A stretch of 64,000 nucleotides of DNA from Chitinophaga deserti (GTDB lineage Bacteria > Bacteroidota > Bacteroidia > Chitinophagales > Chitinophagaceae), in assembly GCF_003149455.1 (NCBI RefSeq), contig NZ_QFFK01000006.1, positions 315,136 through 379,135 of the forward strand. Reading direction: 5' to 3'. Of the stretch, positions 56,710-64,000 are shown piece after piece (positions within the stretch are counted from its first letter, which is position 1; the number at the start of each line of letters is the position of its first letter). The notes beneath the pieces were generated by a model. The model was not told where the DNA came from. It was given only the letters and a program-made list of their open reading frames with translations, and ran no database searches. A program made the translations under genes and the position numbers.

Positions 56710-57276
56710 TTGACGGACAACATCGCAAATTTGAAGCAGGGTAGCGAAGCGGCCTTCAGAGAGCTGGTGGCGCAGTGGCAGGGCATGGTGTATAACACCG
56801 CGCTGGGCATACTGCAAAATTCTGCCGATGCGGAAGACGTGTCGCAGGAGGTGTTCATGCAGGTGTTTGAGTCGATCGGTACTTTTAAGGGAGAAGCGAA
56901 AATTTCTACCTGGCTGTACAGGATTACTGTTACCAAGTGCCTCGATTTTTTGCGTAAGAAGACAAGGAAGAAGCGGTGGGGTAAAGTGATGAGTATCTTC
57001 GGGGATCAGCAGGAATTGCTGGTAGACCCGCCGGATTTTCATCATCCCGGGGTGGAACTGGCCAATAAGGAGCGCTCGCAGCTGCTTTTTAAAGCCATCG
57101 GCCGGTTGCCGGACAGTCAGAAAGCGGCATTTGTACTGCATAAACTGGAGGGCCTGAGCAGCAAGGAGATCGGTGGTATCATGGATGCAAGTGTGTCGGC
57201 CGTAGAGGGGCTTTTGCACCGGGCGAAGCAGAATCTGAGGCAGCAATTGGAAAAATATTACAGGGAAGGAGAATAA
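56710..57276 (+). CDS. ECF RNA polymerase sigma factor
   Basis: 188 residues from a TTG at 56710; no ATG is available before region 2. Region 2 is at about 15-85 (DAEDVSQEVFMQVFESIGTF) and region 4 at about 125-180 (LPDSQKAAFVLHKLEGLSSKE; MDASVSAVEGLLHRAKQNL). It is in the same direction as the barrel gene and the following small membrane proteins. Confidence 0.92.
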   Translation: MTDNIANLKQGSEAAFRELVAQWQGMVYNTALGILQNSADAEDVSQEVFMQVFESIGTFKGEAKISTWLYRITVTKCLDFLRKKTRKKRWGKVMSIFGDQQELLVDPPDFHHPGVELANKERSQLLFKAIGRLPDSQKAAFVLHKLEGLSSKEIGGIMDASVSAVEGLLHRAKQNLRQQLEKYYREGE

Positions 57277-57321
57277 ACGAAAGGTTTTGAAAGAAACATC
57301 GTCTAACTTAAATACAGCGAT

Positions 57322-57666
57322 ATGACACAGGGAAAAGACATAAACAGGGAAATCGAACGGACGCTTGCGAGCCTCGACGGGGTTCAGCGGGCGGAGCCGG
57401 ACGGGTTCTTCTTTACCCGTCTCAGGGCAAGAATGCTGCGGAAGGAACCGGTTGATGGCTGGGACCGTTTAATCGCGGTGATTACCCGTCCCGCCATAGC
57501 GTTTACCGCCATCGCGCTGATACTGGGGCTGAACGGCACACTGGCCATTATGCAGTGGAAACCTTCTGAACGTACAGAACAGGCTTCGCTACAGCAGGCA
57601 TTTGCTGATGAATATGCCCTGGGAATCAACACTTTTTATGATATCGAAAAAAATGATCCGCAATGA
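57322..57666 (+). CDS. Small membrane protein, probable anti-sigma factor
   Basis: 114 residues with one membrane span at about 55-76. The cytoplasmic N-terminal part (1-54) would face the sigma factor. No conserved domain is recognised. Its position directly after the sigma gene and its overlap by 4 bp with the next gene support an anti-sigma role (inference). Confidence 0.6.
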   Translation: MTQGKDINREIERTLASLDGVQRAEPDGFFFTRLRARMLRKEPVDGWDRLIAVITRPAIAFTAIALILGLNGTLAIMQWKPSERTEQASLQQAFADEYALGINTFYDIEKNDPQ

Positions 57667-58187
57667 GGGAAGCCTTTGCGAAGCATAAAGTATTAAGCGT
57701 TCTGGTGATTTTGCTCCTGTTGACCAACTTGTTCCTGGTGTTTTTTATCGTCTGGAAAAAGCCGGAAGAGCCTTTCAAAGGGCGGCCTCCGCGCGGAGAA
57801 GTGATGCAGCTGCTGGAAAAAGAAGTGGGTTTCAGTAAAGAACAACTCGAATCCTACCGCCAGCTAAAAGAGCAACACTGGGAAAGAATGAAACCATCAT
57901 TCGGCGAAATGCGCACTGCGAAAGATAATTTCTATAAACTGCTCAAAGAATCTTCTGTACCGGATTCCGTGGTTAACTCCGCGGCAGACAGTATCGCTTT
58001 CCGGCAGAAACAAATAGATATCCAAACGTTCCGGCACTTTCAGCAGGTTCGTGCGCTCTGCACGGCCGAGCAGCAACCTCGATTCGACTCCGTGGTGCAA
58101 ATGGTGCTCAAAAAAATGAACGGTCCATGGCGTAAAGGTACTCCCCGGGAAGACAGCACCCGGAAAACACCTGCCCCCGGCCACTAA
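57663..58187 (+). CDS. Membrane-anchored Spy/CpxP-like protein (periplasmic heavy-metal sensor type)
   Basis: 174 residues with an N-terminal span (about 10-32) and a long helical periplasmic part (KEQLESYRQLKEQHWERMKP; VRALCTAEQQPRFDSVV), like the Metal_resist/Spy group. It starts four bases inside the previous gene. The family includes periplasmic stress sensors and chaperones. Confidence 0.75.
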   Translation: MREAFAKHKVLSVLVILLLLTNLFLVFFIVWKKPEEPFKGRPPRGEVMQLLEKEVGFSKEQLESYRQLKEQHWERMKPSFGEMRTAKDNFYKLLKESSVPDSVVNSAADSIAFRQKQIDIQTFRHFQQVRALCTAEQQPRFDSVVQMVLKKMNGPWRKGTPREDSTRKTPAPGH

Positions 58188-58213
58188 ACACGAAACCCTC
58201 AAATACGCACCAC

Positions 58214-58609
58214 ATGAAGAACAGAATTCTGTTAACATTGGCCCTGATCATCACGATGGGCCTGGGAGCTTACGCCCAGCAAGGTGGCGGCCAGCAGCGC
58301 CGCACCGTTGAAGAACGCGTGAAAATGACGCTCGAGCGCCTGACCACTGAACTCCAACTCAGCAAAGAACAGGTTGTTAAACTCGACACTCTTTTCACCC
58401 GCAGCTTCAAAGAGCAACAGAAAATGCGGGAAGATGCACAGGCATCCGGTAACCGCCCCGACCGGGAAACTTTCCAGAAAATGAGCAACGAACGCGATGA
58501 GAAAGTGAAAGCAATCCTCACCGACGATCAGTTCAAAAAGTACAAAGAACAACAGGAAGCTATGCGCCAACGTGGTGGAAACCGCGGCGGTGGTGGCGGA
58601 CAACGTTAA
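58214..58609 (+). CDS. Small exported Spy-like helical protein
   Basis: 131 residues with a signal peptide (MKNRILLTLA...AYAQ). The mature protein is helical with an LTxxQ-like segment (ILTDDQFKKYKEQQEAMRQ), ending in a Gly/Arg-rich tail. It lies 26 bp after the membrane-anchored Spy-like gene. A periplasmic chaperone role is inferred. Confidence 0.75.
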   Translation: MKNRILLTLALIITMGLGAYAQQGGGQQRRTVEERVKMTLERLTTELQLSKEQVVKLDTLFTRSFKEQQKMREDAQASGNRPDRETFQKMSNERDEKVKAILTDDQFKKYKEQQEAMRQRGGNRGGGGGQR

Positions 58610-58732
58610 GCACTTTTGTCACGAGCCTGGCCGTATCTTACTGCATATAACCAAGAAGAATGCACGCAGTAGGGTACGGCTTTTTCATGCCCTTGCAGGA
58701 TTTGTTGTATTATTGCGGCAGATCTGTTGTTC

Positions 58733-60205
58733 ATGTTGAATTTCCTCAAAGAGCACTGGCAGTCCATCGGCATCGTAATCCTCTACGGCATCACCTTCCT
58801 GGTGGCCATGAAGGCATTGCTCGAAACCCGTTCTACCGGTAAAACGCTCGCTTACCTTCTCCTGCTGTTCTTCCTTCCGGGTATCGGTGTGTTAGTATAC
58901 CTCCTGATTGGTGTTAACCGCCGTATCAATCGTATATACAGCCGCAAATGGATGAGCAACGTGCGCCTCAGCGAACGGCTCCAGGACTATCTCCGCCGTG
59001 AGAACCGGCAAACCCTCCTCGAACATCCGGACCTCGTTTCCAATAAAACCGGCATTGCGCGCCTTCTCTTCCGTGATTCTTTATCACCCCTCACGCCGGA
59101 TAATGAAACAGTATTGCTGCTGAACGGGGAAGAGAAATTCCCCATGATGCTCGACGCGCTTCGTTCCGCCAAACACCACATTCACCTCGAGTATTACATT
59201 TTTGAAGATACCGGCATCGGCCGTGAGATCATGAACGTGCTCAAAGCCAAAGCCGCTGAAGGCGTGGAAGTGCGCTTCATTTACGACGATTTCGGCAGCC
59301 ATGATATCAACCGCCGCTTCCTCCGTGAAATGCGTAAAGCAGGGGTGGAAGTATTTCCCTTTTACCGCGTGCGCCTCCTGGCAAACCGCCTCAACTACCG
59401 CAACCACCGGAAGATCGTGGTGATCGACGGGCATACAGGGTTTGTAGGAGGTATTAATGTGGCAGACCGGTACATCAACGATCCAAAATACCGCAGAAAG
59501 CATAAGAACTGGCCCTATTGGCGCGATTCTCATCTGTGCATCAAGGGGCAGGGGGTGCATACATTGCAGTTCCTGTTTATGGGCGACTGGAACTTCTGTG
59601 CCGAATCCGATCTTCCCATTACCCACGAATTCTTCCCCGATATCCCTGTAACCGGTAAAGATCTTGTACAGATAGCGGCGAGCGGACCGGATTCGGAAAG
59701 GTCTTCCATCATGCTGTCGTACCTCGCTGCCATCAACCAGGCGCAGCGATCTGTGTACATTACCACCCCTTACTTCATCCCGAACGAAGCTATATTCAAT
59801 GCCCTGCAGCAGGCCGCACTTTCCGGAGTGGATGTACGCCTGCTGGTGCCGGGTATCAGCGACAGCCGCCTGGTGAACAGGGCTGCGGAATCTTTTTATG
59901 AAGACCTGCTGGCATGCGGTGTTCGGATCTTCAAATACAACAAAGGCTTCGTACATGCGAAAACGATGGTGGTGGATGATACGCTGAGTGTAGTAGGCAC
60001 TGCCAACATGGATATCAGGAGCTTCGATTTCAATTTCGAAGTGAATGCGTTCGTATATAGCCGGGAAATGAACTGGAAGCTGACGGAAGCATTCCTGCAG
60101 GATTGCCTGTTCAGCGAGCAGCTCGAGCTGGCTGCCTGGAGGGAGCGGGGGAGGTGGGTACGGCTTTCGGAAGCGGTGGTACGGTTGTTCAGCCCGTTAC
60201 TATAG
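58733..60205 (+). CDS. cls: Cardiolipin synthase (phospholipase D family)
   Basis: 490 residues from the ATG at 58733; a TTG two codons earlier is possible. Two N-terminal membrane spans (about 10-58) precede two HKD motifs: H225-K227-D232 in NHRKIVVIDG and H408-K410-D415 in VHAKTMVVDD. It condenses phosphatidylglycerol to cardiolipin at the inner membrane. The length is usual for ClsA-type enzymes. Confidence 0.93.
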   Translation: MLNFLKEHWQSIGIVILYGITFLVAMKALLETRSTGKTLAYLLLLFFLPGIGVLVYLLIGVNRRINRIYSRKWMSNVRLSERLQDYLRRENRQTLLEHPDLVSNKTGIARLLFRDSLSPLTPDNETVLLLNGEEKFPMMLDALRSAKHHIHLEYYIFEDTGIGREIMNVLKAKAAEGVEVRFIYDDFGSHDINRRFLREMRKAGVEVFPFYRVRLLANRLNYRNHRKIVVIDGHTGFVGGINVADRYINDPKYRRKHKNWPYWRDSHLCIKGQGVHTLQFLFMGDWNFCAESDLPITHEFFPDIPVTGKDLVQIAASGPDSERSSIMLSYLAAINQAQRSVYITTPYFIPNEAIFNALQQAALSGVDVRLLVPGISDSRLVNRAAESFYEDLLACGVRIFKYNKGFVHAKTMVVDDTLSVVGTANMDIRSFDFNFEVNAFVYSREMNWKLTEAFLQDCLFSEQLELAAWRERGRWVRLSEAVVRLFSPLL

Positions 60206-60215
60206 GGGAAGAAAA

Positions 60216-60261
60216 AAATAAATCGATAGATTTCGATATTTCAAAAATGTTCCTATATTTG
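60216..60261 (+). promoter_or_regulatory. arsR-type promoter/operator with ATCGATA motif
   Basis: AAATAAATCGATA (60216-60228), followed by further TCGAT half-sites, and -7 box TATATTTG (60254-60261) ending 4 bases before the ArsR start. The same 13-bp motif occurs at 60566-60578 before the dehydrogenase. Confidence 0.65.
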
Positions 60262-60265
60262 CATC

Positions 60266-60535
60266 ATGGACGCAGCGATGATCGAGAAGGCGGCAAATGC
60301 TCTGGCGGATAAAAACCGGATGGCTATACTGTTGAAGTTAGCCAGGCAGGAGAATTGTTGCTGTGGAGAAATCCAGGATATGATCTGCCTTTCTCAGCCA
60401 ACTGTGTCCCATCACATCAAGATATTGGTAGATAGCGGCGTGCTTATCAGCACGAAGGAGGGCCGGAATGTTACGCTTACTATCAATAAGGAGATGATGA
60501 AACACCTTTCAATGTTCTTCCTTCAGCTTAGCTGA
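60266..60535 (+). CDS. ArsR-family repressor with CxC motif
   Basis: 89 residues, one winged-helix domain (ALADKNRMAILLKLARQ; LSQPTVSHHIKILVDSGVL). Cys31-Cys32-Cys33 lie where ArsR/SmtB sensors have ELCVCDL (C31 and C33 form CxC), so a soft metal or thiol signal is possible. A start at the second ATG (60278) is plausible if the mRNA is leaderless. It is followed by a dehydrogenase gene with a matching operator. Confidence 0.9.
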   Translation: MDAAMIEKAANALADKNRMAILLKLARQENCCCGEIQDMICLSQPTVSHHIKILVDSGVLISTKEGRNVTLTINKEMMKHLSMFFLQLS

Positions 60536-60549
60536 TTTTTTTTCACCTA

Positions 60550-60580
60550 ATATATCGATGCTTTTAAATAAATCGATATA
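60550..60580 (+). promoter_or_regulatory. Predicted ArsR operator upstream of the dehydrogenase
   Basis: TATATCGAT and ATCGATATA form a perfect 9-bp inverted repeat. It includes AAATAAATCGATA (60566-60578), identical to the motif before arsR. Confidence 0.7.
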
Positions 60581-60593
60581 ACACACACTACAT

Positions 60594-61352
60594 ATGAGCT
60601 TGCAGGATAAAGTAGCCGTTGTTACCGGAGGTAATAGCGGTATAGGGCTCGCTACGGCCGAAGAGTTCGTAGCCAAAGGCGCCAAAGTTGTGATCACAGG
60701 GAGAAACGCATATGCGGTAACCTCAGCGGCGGAAAAACTGGGAAGCGGTACACTGGGCGTGACCGCGGATCAGGCAAGCCTCGCAGATACCAACAAGCTG
60801 GTTGCGCAAGTGAAAGAACGTTATGGCAAAATTGACGTGCTGTTTGTCAATGCCGGCGTTGGAAGCTTTGCACCAGTAAGTGATGTTACCGAAGAAAAGT
60901 TCGACGAGATCATGAACATCAACTTCAAGGGCGCATTCTTTACCATTCAGAAATTTTTACCCATCCTGAACGACGGTGGTTCCATCATCCTGTTGTCTTC
61001 CGTGAACGCTTTTACCGGTATGCCGGGATCGAGCGTGTATTCAGCCAGTAAAGCCGCTTTAAATGCGTTGGGCCGCACTTTAAGCGCAGAACTGGCCGCG
61101 AAAGGCATCCGTGTGAACACAGTGAACCCCGGGCCGATTATTACACCCATCCTGTCGAAAGCCGGGATGGACGATGGCAGCATTGACGCCATCCGTCAAA
61201 AATTCGCGGAGCGGATACCGCTCAATCGTGCCGGTGAATCCGCAGAAGTTGCCAAACTGGTTGCTTTCCTTGCTTCCAGCGACGCTTCTTTTATCACCGG
61301 TGCGGAATATAACATCGACGGTGGGCTCACAGTCCACAAGTTGGTGGGATAA
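60594..61352 (+). CDS. Short-chain dehydrogenase/reductase (SDR)
   Basis: 252 residues of the classical SDR type: cofactor motif TGGNSGIG at about 12-19, NAG in the middle, and the catalytic Ser/Tyr/Lys set with YSASK. The C-terminus GAEYNIDGGLTV is typical. NAD(P)(H)-dependent oxidation or reduction of an unknown small molecule. It probably belongs to the ArsR regulon. Confidence 0.93.
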   Translation: MSLQDKVAVVTGGNSGIGLATAEEFVAKGAKVVITGRNAYAVTSAAEKLGSGTLGVTADQASLADTNKLVAQVKERYGKIDVLFVNAGVGSFAPVSDVTEEKFDEIMNINFKGAFFTIQKFLPILNDGGSIILLSSVNAFTGMPGSSVYSASKAALNALGRTLSAELAAKGIRVNTVNPGPIITPILSKAGMDDGSIDAIRQKFAERIPLNRAGESAEVAKLVAFLASSDASFITGAEYNIDGGLTVHKLVG

Positions 61353-61418
61353 TTGAGTAAGACTACAAACTTTCATTATCTGTTGAAACCCCTGATGCGT
61401 ACTTCAAATTGACATATC

Positions 61419-61451
61419 GCCGGGGCGGTTTCGCACCGTCCCGGCTTTTTT
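61419..61451 (+). terminator. Terminator
   Basis: GCCGGGGCGG (61419-61428), loop TTTCGCA, CCGTCCCGGC (61436-61445), then six Ts. Confidence 0.88.
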
Positions 61452-61483
61452 CCTGAAATTAGCGGTATTAAAACCATCGCATT

Positions 61484-61969
61484 ATGATTAAAGAGCCCGG
61501 CAGCCTGTATACCATCCGGTTCAACGACTGCGACCCTTTCGGACACCTCAACAACGCGGCCTATCTGAATTATTTCATGAATGCCCGTGAAGATCACCTG
61601 GCGGAACATTACGACCTGCGCCTGAAGGATTTTGCCATGAAGGGCAGGGGATGGGTGGTGACCGAGCACCGGATTGCATACCTCAAGCCTGCGCTGGTCG
61701 CAGAGAAGGTGTACATCTTCACCCGGGTAACCGACTTCTCGCATCAGCACATTTCCGTAGAAATGTGGATGACAGACGAGCAGCAGCAGAAAGTAAAATC
61801 GTTCCTGATGACCCGCTTTGCGCATGTAGACCTTAAAACCGGCAAACGTGCCGACCATGATGAGGAGCTGGTGCAATTACTGCAAAACATCCGTGTAGAC
61901 CATAACCCCGACGAAACTTTTGAACAGCGTCTGGCCGCGAGGCTGCAGGCGCCTTCCATCCAGCTGTGA
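61484..61969 (+). CDS. Acyl-CoA thioesterase (hot-dog fold, 4HBT)
   Basis: 161 residues. The hot-dog fold has the catalytic-region motif FNDCDPFGHLNNAAYLNYF, matching 4-hydroxybenzoyl-CoA-thioesterase-like proteins. It would hydrolyse an acyl-CoA; the acyl group is unknown. It is followed by a terminator at 62018-62045. Confidence 0.9.
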   Translation: MIKEPGSLYTIRFNDCDPFGHLNNAAYLNYFMNAREDHLAEHYDLRLKDFAMKGRGWVVTEHRIAYLKPALVAEKVYIFTRVTDFSHQHISVEMWMTDEQQQKVKSFLMTRFAHVDLKTGKRADHDEELVQLLQNIRVDHNPDETFEQRLAARLQAPSIQL

Positions 61970-62017
61970 CACCCCAAACCTAACTTAGCGATTAGTAAAC
62001 AGTTGTAGGTAACAGCC

Positions 62018-62045
62018 GCCGGGGCATTCCTGCCCCGGCTTTTTC
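62018..62045 (+). terminator. Terminator
   Basis: GCCGGGGCA, loop TTCC, TGCCCCGGC, then a T-run. It follows the thioesterase gene. Confidence 0.88.
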
Positions 62046-62281
62046 ATTACTGCTTGTCAAAGAACTCCTTCAAAAGTAGCGGTAAGCGGTGGGAGGAAAA
62101 AAGAAAAACGCCGTATACGCTTATTTTGTAGCGTTTTGTGGTGTTTTTTACATAAGTTATTGATTATGTAACGGATAGGTTCCATTAGATGAAAGCTATA
62201 TCTCCGAAGGGATAAGGAATTTCTCCTCTTTCCCTGCTTTTTCCCTCCAAATCCTTTACTGTATTGCCTGGAGTACCATTT

Positions 62282-62435
62282 GATATACACTAGATATACA
62301 CCAGGTATACATGAACCCTTCCTTAATCCTTCTTTAACCCCTGTTTAGATGCGTCTTGAATGCGTCGCGTCTGCCCTTCGTCTGCCCTTCGTCTGCCCTT
62401 CGTCTGCCCTTCGTCTGCCCTTCGTCTGCCGTTTG
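62282..62435. repeat. Fourteen consecutive heterogeneous 11-bp units
   Basis: In one unbroken register: GATATACACTA, GATATACACCA, GGTATACATGA, ACCCTTCCTTA, ATCCTTCTTTA, ACCCCTGTTTA, GATGCGTCTTG, AATGCGTCGCG, five copies of TCTGCCCTTCG and TCTGCCGTTTG. Neighbours resemble each other and the sequence family changes along the array, but the period stays 11. It lies in the 772-bp gap between thioesterase and TetR; the 62046-62281 part has only weak pyrimidine-rich periodicity and no gene. Confidence 0.9.
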
Positions 62436-62539
62436 CTTCCATAATACATTGAATATCAGTGCAAATAAAGCCGAATTAGGCCTATTTCGTTGATATTAGG
62501 TTTCTAAGTAGTTAATTTTCAATTGTTTTTATGGTTTAT

Positions 62540-62660
62540 CGTACCGCTAGTCGTATTGTAACCGTACCGCTTATAGTACTGCTAATCGTACTGGTAATAT
62601 ACGCTAATCGTACTGTTGACGTACTGGTGTCGTACGCTAACCGTACTGTTATGGTACTCT
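62540..62660. repeat. GTAC-phased array with 11-12-bp period
   Basis: GTA occurs at 62541, 62553, 62564, 62576, 62588, 62610, 62621, 62632, 62643 and 62654, and ATAC at 62599 fills the missing step. The intervals are 11 or 12, with the last six all 11. The unit is about CGTACTGNTAA. It ends 13 bp before the TetR promoter. Confidence 0.85.
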
Positions 62661-62672
62661 TTCCCTTTTTAA

Positions 62673-62724
62673 TTTGGCGGGTTTGAAATAATTCCTACCT
62701 TTGAGGTATTAACCAAATGGTTAA
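62673..62724 (+). promoter_or_regulatory. TetR promoter with palindromic operator
   Basis: TTTG (62673-62676), a 19-bp spacer and TACCTTTG (62696-62703), followed by the perfect palindrome TTAACCAAATGGTTAA (62709-62724) over the predicted start point. Autorepression is expected. Confidence 0.85.
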
Positions 62725-62741
62725 ACGCTTCAGTTAGTAAC

Positions 62742-63350
62742 ATGCAGACGACCAACAGCACAGAACAACAGATCATAGACGCAGCGCGTAAGATATTCAT
62801 GCACAAGGGTTTTTCCGGCGCCCGTATGCAGGATATCGCCGACGAGGCGGGGATCAACAAGGCGATGCTGCATTACTATTACCGTAGCAAAGACAAGCTG
62901 TTTGACATGGTATTTAACGAAGCGGTAGAAAAGCTTCTCAGCCGGGTAAGTGCCGTATTTACTGCCGACCTGCTGCTGGAAGACAAGATACAGGGTGTTA
63001 TCGGCAGCTATATCAGCTCCATCGCCGAAAACCCCTACCTGCCGCTCTTCATCATGAACGAGATCAACCAGGACCCGGACCGGATCATAGACCGCTTTGT
63101 GAACACGCCGAGTTTTCCGAACATACAGGAGTTTATGATGATGTTGAATGCAGAAATGGATAAAGGAACCATTCGCAGGGTAGACCCCGTGCAGCTGATG
63201 ATCAGCATTGTGGCGATGTGCGTGTTCCCCTTCATAGCCAAGCCCCTGTTGAAGGCGGTATTCAAGATCGGAGACCCGGCTTTCGCACAGTTCATCGAGG
63301 AAAGAAAAGCCTTTGTGAGCAGCTTCGTACTCAGCGCCCTTCGGCCCTGA
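62742..63350 (+). CDS. TetR-family transcription repressor
   Basis: 202 residues. The N-terminal helix-turn-helix has AARKIFMHKGFSGARMQDIA and EAGINKAMLHYYYRSKDKLF. The C-terminal ligand-binding domain is variable. It has a palindromic operator at its own promoter and a second before the TolC gene, so it probably represses itself and the efflux genes. Confidence 0.94.
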   Translation: MQTTNSTEQQIIDAARKIFMHKGFSGARMQDIADEAGINKAMLHYYYRSKDKLFDMVFNEAVEKLLSRVSAVFTADLLLEDKIQGVIGSYISSIAENPYLPLFIMNEINQDPDRIIDRFVNTPSFPNIQEFMMMLNAEMDKGTIRRVDPVQLMISIVAMCVFPFIAKPLLKAVFKIGDPAFAQFIEERKAFVSSFVLSALRP

Positions 63351-63368
63351 TATTTTTTTGGATAGCAA

Positions 63369-63384
63369 TTAACCAATTAGTTAA
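63369..63384 (+). promoter_or_regulatory. Second TetR operator, before the TolC gene
   Basis: TTAACCAATTAGTTAA matches 14 of 16 positions of the operator at 62709-62724 and lies 15 bp before the TolC start. Confidence 0.75.
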
Positions 63385-63399
63385 ATAAATGAGTTAGTG

Positions 63400-64000
63400 A
63401 TGTTTAAATTCCTCATTTCCGCGCTGCTGCTGCTTTCCATGGGCGTCCAGGCCCAGGAGCGCTTTCCGCTCGACTCCGCCTGGGCCGCTGCCCGCAGGTA
63501 CTACCCGCTGCTCAAACAGCAGGCTGCCACCGACCGCGCCACTGCGCTCCAGCTCCGCAACATCCGCACCGGCTACCTCCCGCAGGCAGAAATTAACGGT
63601 AAAGCCACCTACCAGTCTGATGTAGTGGCCATTCCCATCAAACTGCCCAATGTCAACATCCCCACCATGCCCAAAGACCAGTACAACCTGTCACTGGACG
63701 TACGCCAGCTCATATACGACGGCGGCGCCATTGCCGGTCAGCGGGAACTGCAGCTGGCCCGGCAGCAGGCAGACCGTCAAAAGGTGGAAGTAGACCTCCA
63801 TCAGCTGCGCCAGCAGGTAGCGCAGGTATATTTCAATGCCCTCATCTGGGATGCGCACATTACCGCCCGCCGCGAAATGATCGCCGAAGTGAAACAGCGC
63901 AGAGAGAAACTGCAGGCTGGAGTAGACAACGGCACTGTACTGGCTTCACAGGCAGATATGTTACATGCAGAACAACTGAAGACGGAGCAGCAACTGGAAG
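63400..64000 (+). CDS. TolC-family outer-membrane efflux protein, partial (cut by window end)
   Basis: The first 200 codons of an open frame starting at the ATG at 63400 are seen. A signal peptide (MFKFLISALLLLSMGVQAQ) is followed by the TolC start (FPLDSAWAAARRYYPLLKQ) and the helical segment LIYDGGAIAGQRELQLARQQ with long heptad-rich helices. It is predicted to be the outer-membrane channel of an RND or ABC efflux system whose other genes would lie to the right. It is controlled by the TetR upstream. Confidence 0.9.
   Translation, partial: MFKFLISALLLLSMGVQAQERFPLDSAWAAARRYYPLLKQQAATDRATALQLRNIRTGYLPQAEINGKATYQSDVVAIPIKLPNVNIPTMPKDQYNLSLDVRQLIYDGGAIAGQRELQLARQQADRQKVEVDLHQLRQQVAQVYFNALIWDAHITARREMIAEVKQRREKLQAGVDNGTVLASQADMLHAEQLKTEQQLE

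Noticed and set aside
62282..62660. CRISPR array
   Set aside because: Units are 11 bp with no spacers, the repeat sequence changes along the array, and there are no cas genes in the window.

Overview
The window comes from a Bacteroidota chromosome, most probably a Chitinophaga-like member of the Chitinophagaceae. The evidence is two SusC/SusD pairs, each driven by an ECF sigma/FecR switch, promoters of the form TTTG-N19-TAnnTTTG, few Shine-Dalgarno sequences, and families typical of this phylum (DUF6326, GlxA-like AraC regulators, YceI, Spy-like proteins, phosphocholine-specific phospholipase C). All calls rest on reading the sequence; no database search was run.

Layout. 1-750: a tRNA-Ser(UGA) gene, four degenerate tandem copies of its 3' half with terminators, and a tRNA-Ser(CGA) gene. 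847-12044 (plus strand): an AT-rich GH95-like glycoside hydrolase, then sigma - FecR - SusC - SusD - FAD-dependent oxidoreductase. 12045-12433: an 11-bp repeat hairpin and a bidirectional terminator. 12434-21358 (minus strand): sigma - FecR - SusC - SusD - TlpA thioredoxin - amidohydrolase. The two outer-membrane uptake systems therefore converge. 21558-28828: small enzymes, lipoproteins, cupins and a LytS/LytR-type two-component pair. 28909-29174: a second, nearly identical tRNA-Ser(UGA) with one 3'-half copy, followed by an AT-rich block (Crp/Fnr regulator, two paralogous beta-barrel proteins, DUF6326).

31965-46864: a DinB/SRPBCC operon divergent from a GlxA-like regulator, an SMR pump, acetyltransferases, an operon of exported proteins with two predicted proteases (36723-39317), an AlkD-like repair protein, a second ZU5-like lipoprotein, an FKBP, and phospholipase C. 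47034-49716: a four-gene NarX/NarL-like two-component operon with a seven-TM partner. 49717-53613: quinone oxidoreductase and HxlR regulator, then an S9 peptidase. 53734-58609: a TonB-dependent-receptor-like barrel with a glycine-rich tract, ECF sigma, probable anti-sigma and two Spy-like proteins. 58733-61969: cardiolipin synthase, an ArsR repressor with a CxC motif next to a dehydrogenase, and a thioesterase. 61970-62741: a long intergenic region filled with 11-bp-period repeats. 62742-64000: a TetR repressor and the start of a TolC-type efflux gene, both preceded by the same 16-bp palindrome.

The most unusual signal is not a gene. Several intergenic regions (12168-12267, 35603-35718, 62282-62435, 62540-62660) carry arrays whose sequences are unrelated but whose period is the same, 11 bp. 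Other points worth checking are the stacked tRNA-Ser 3' halves, the 28.9-kb direct repeat they create, and three well-resolved regulator/operator pairs.
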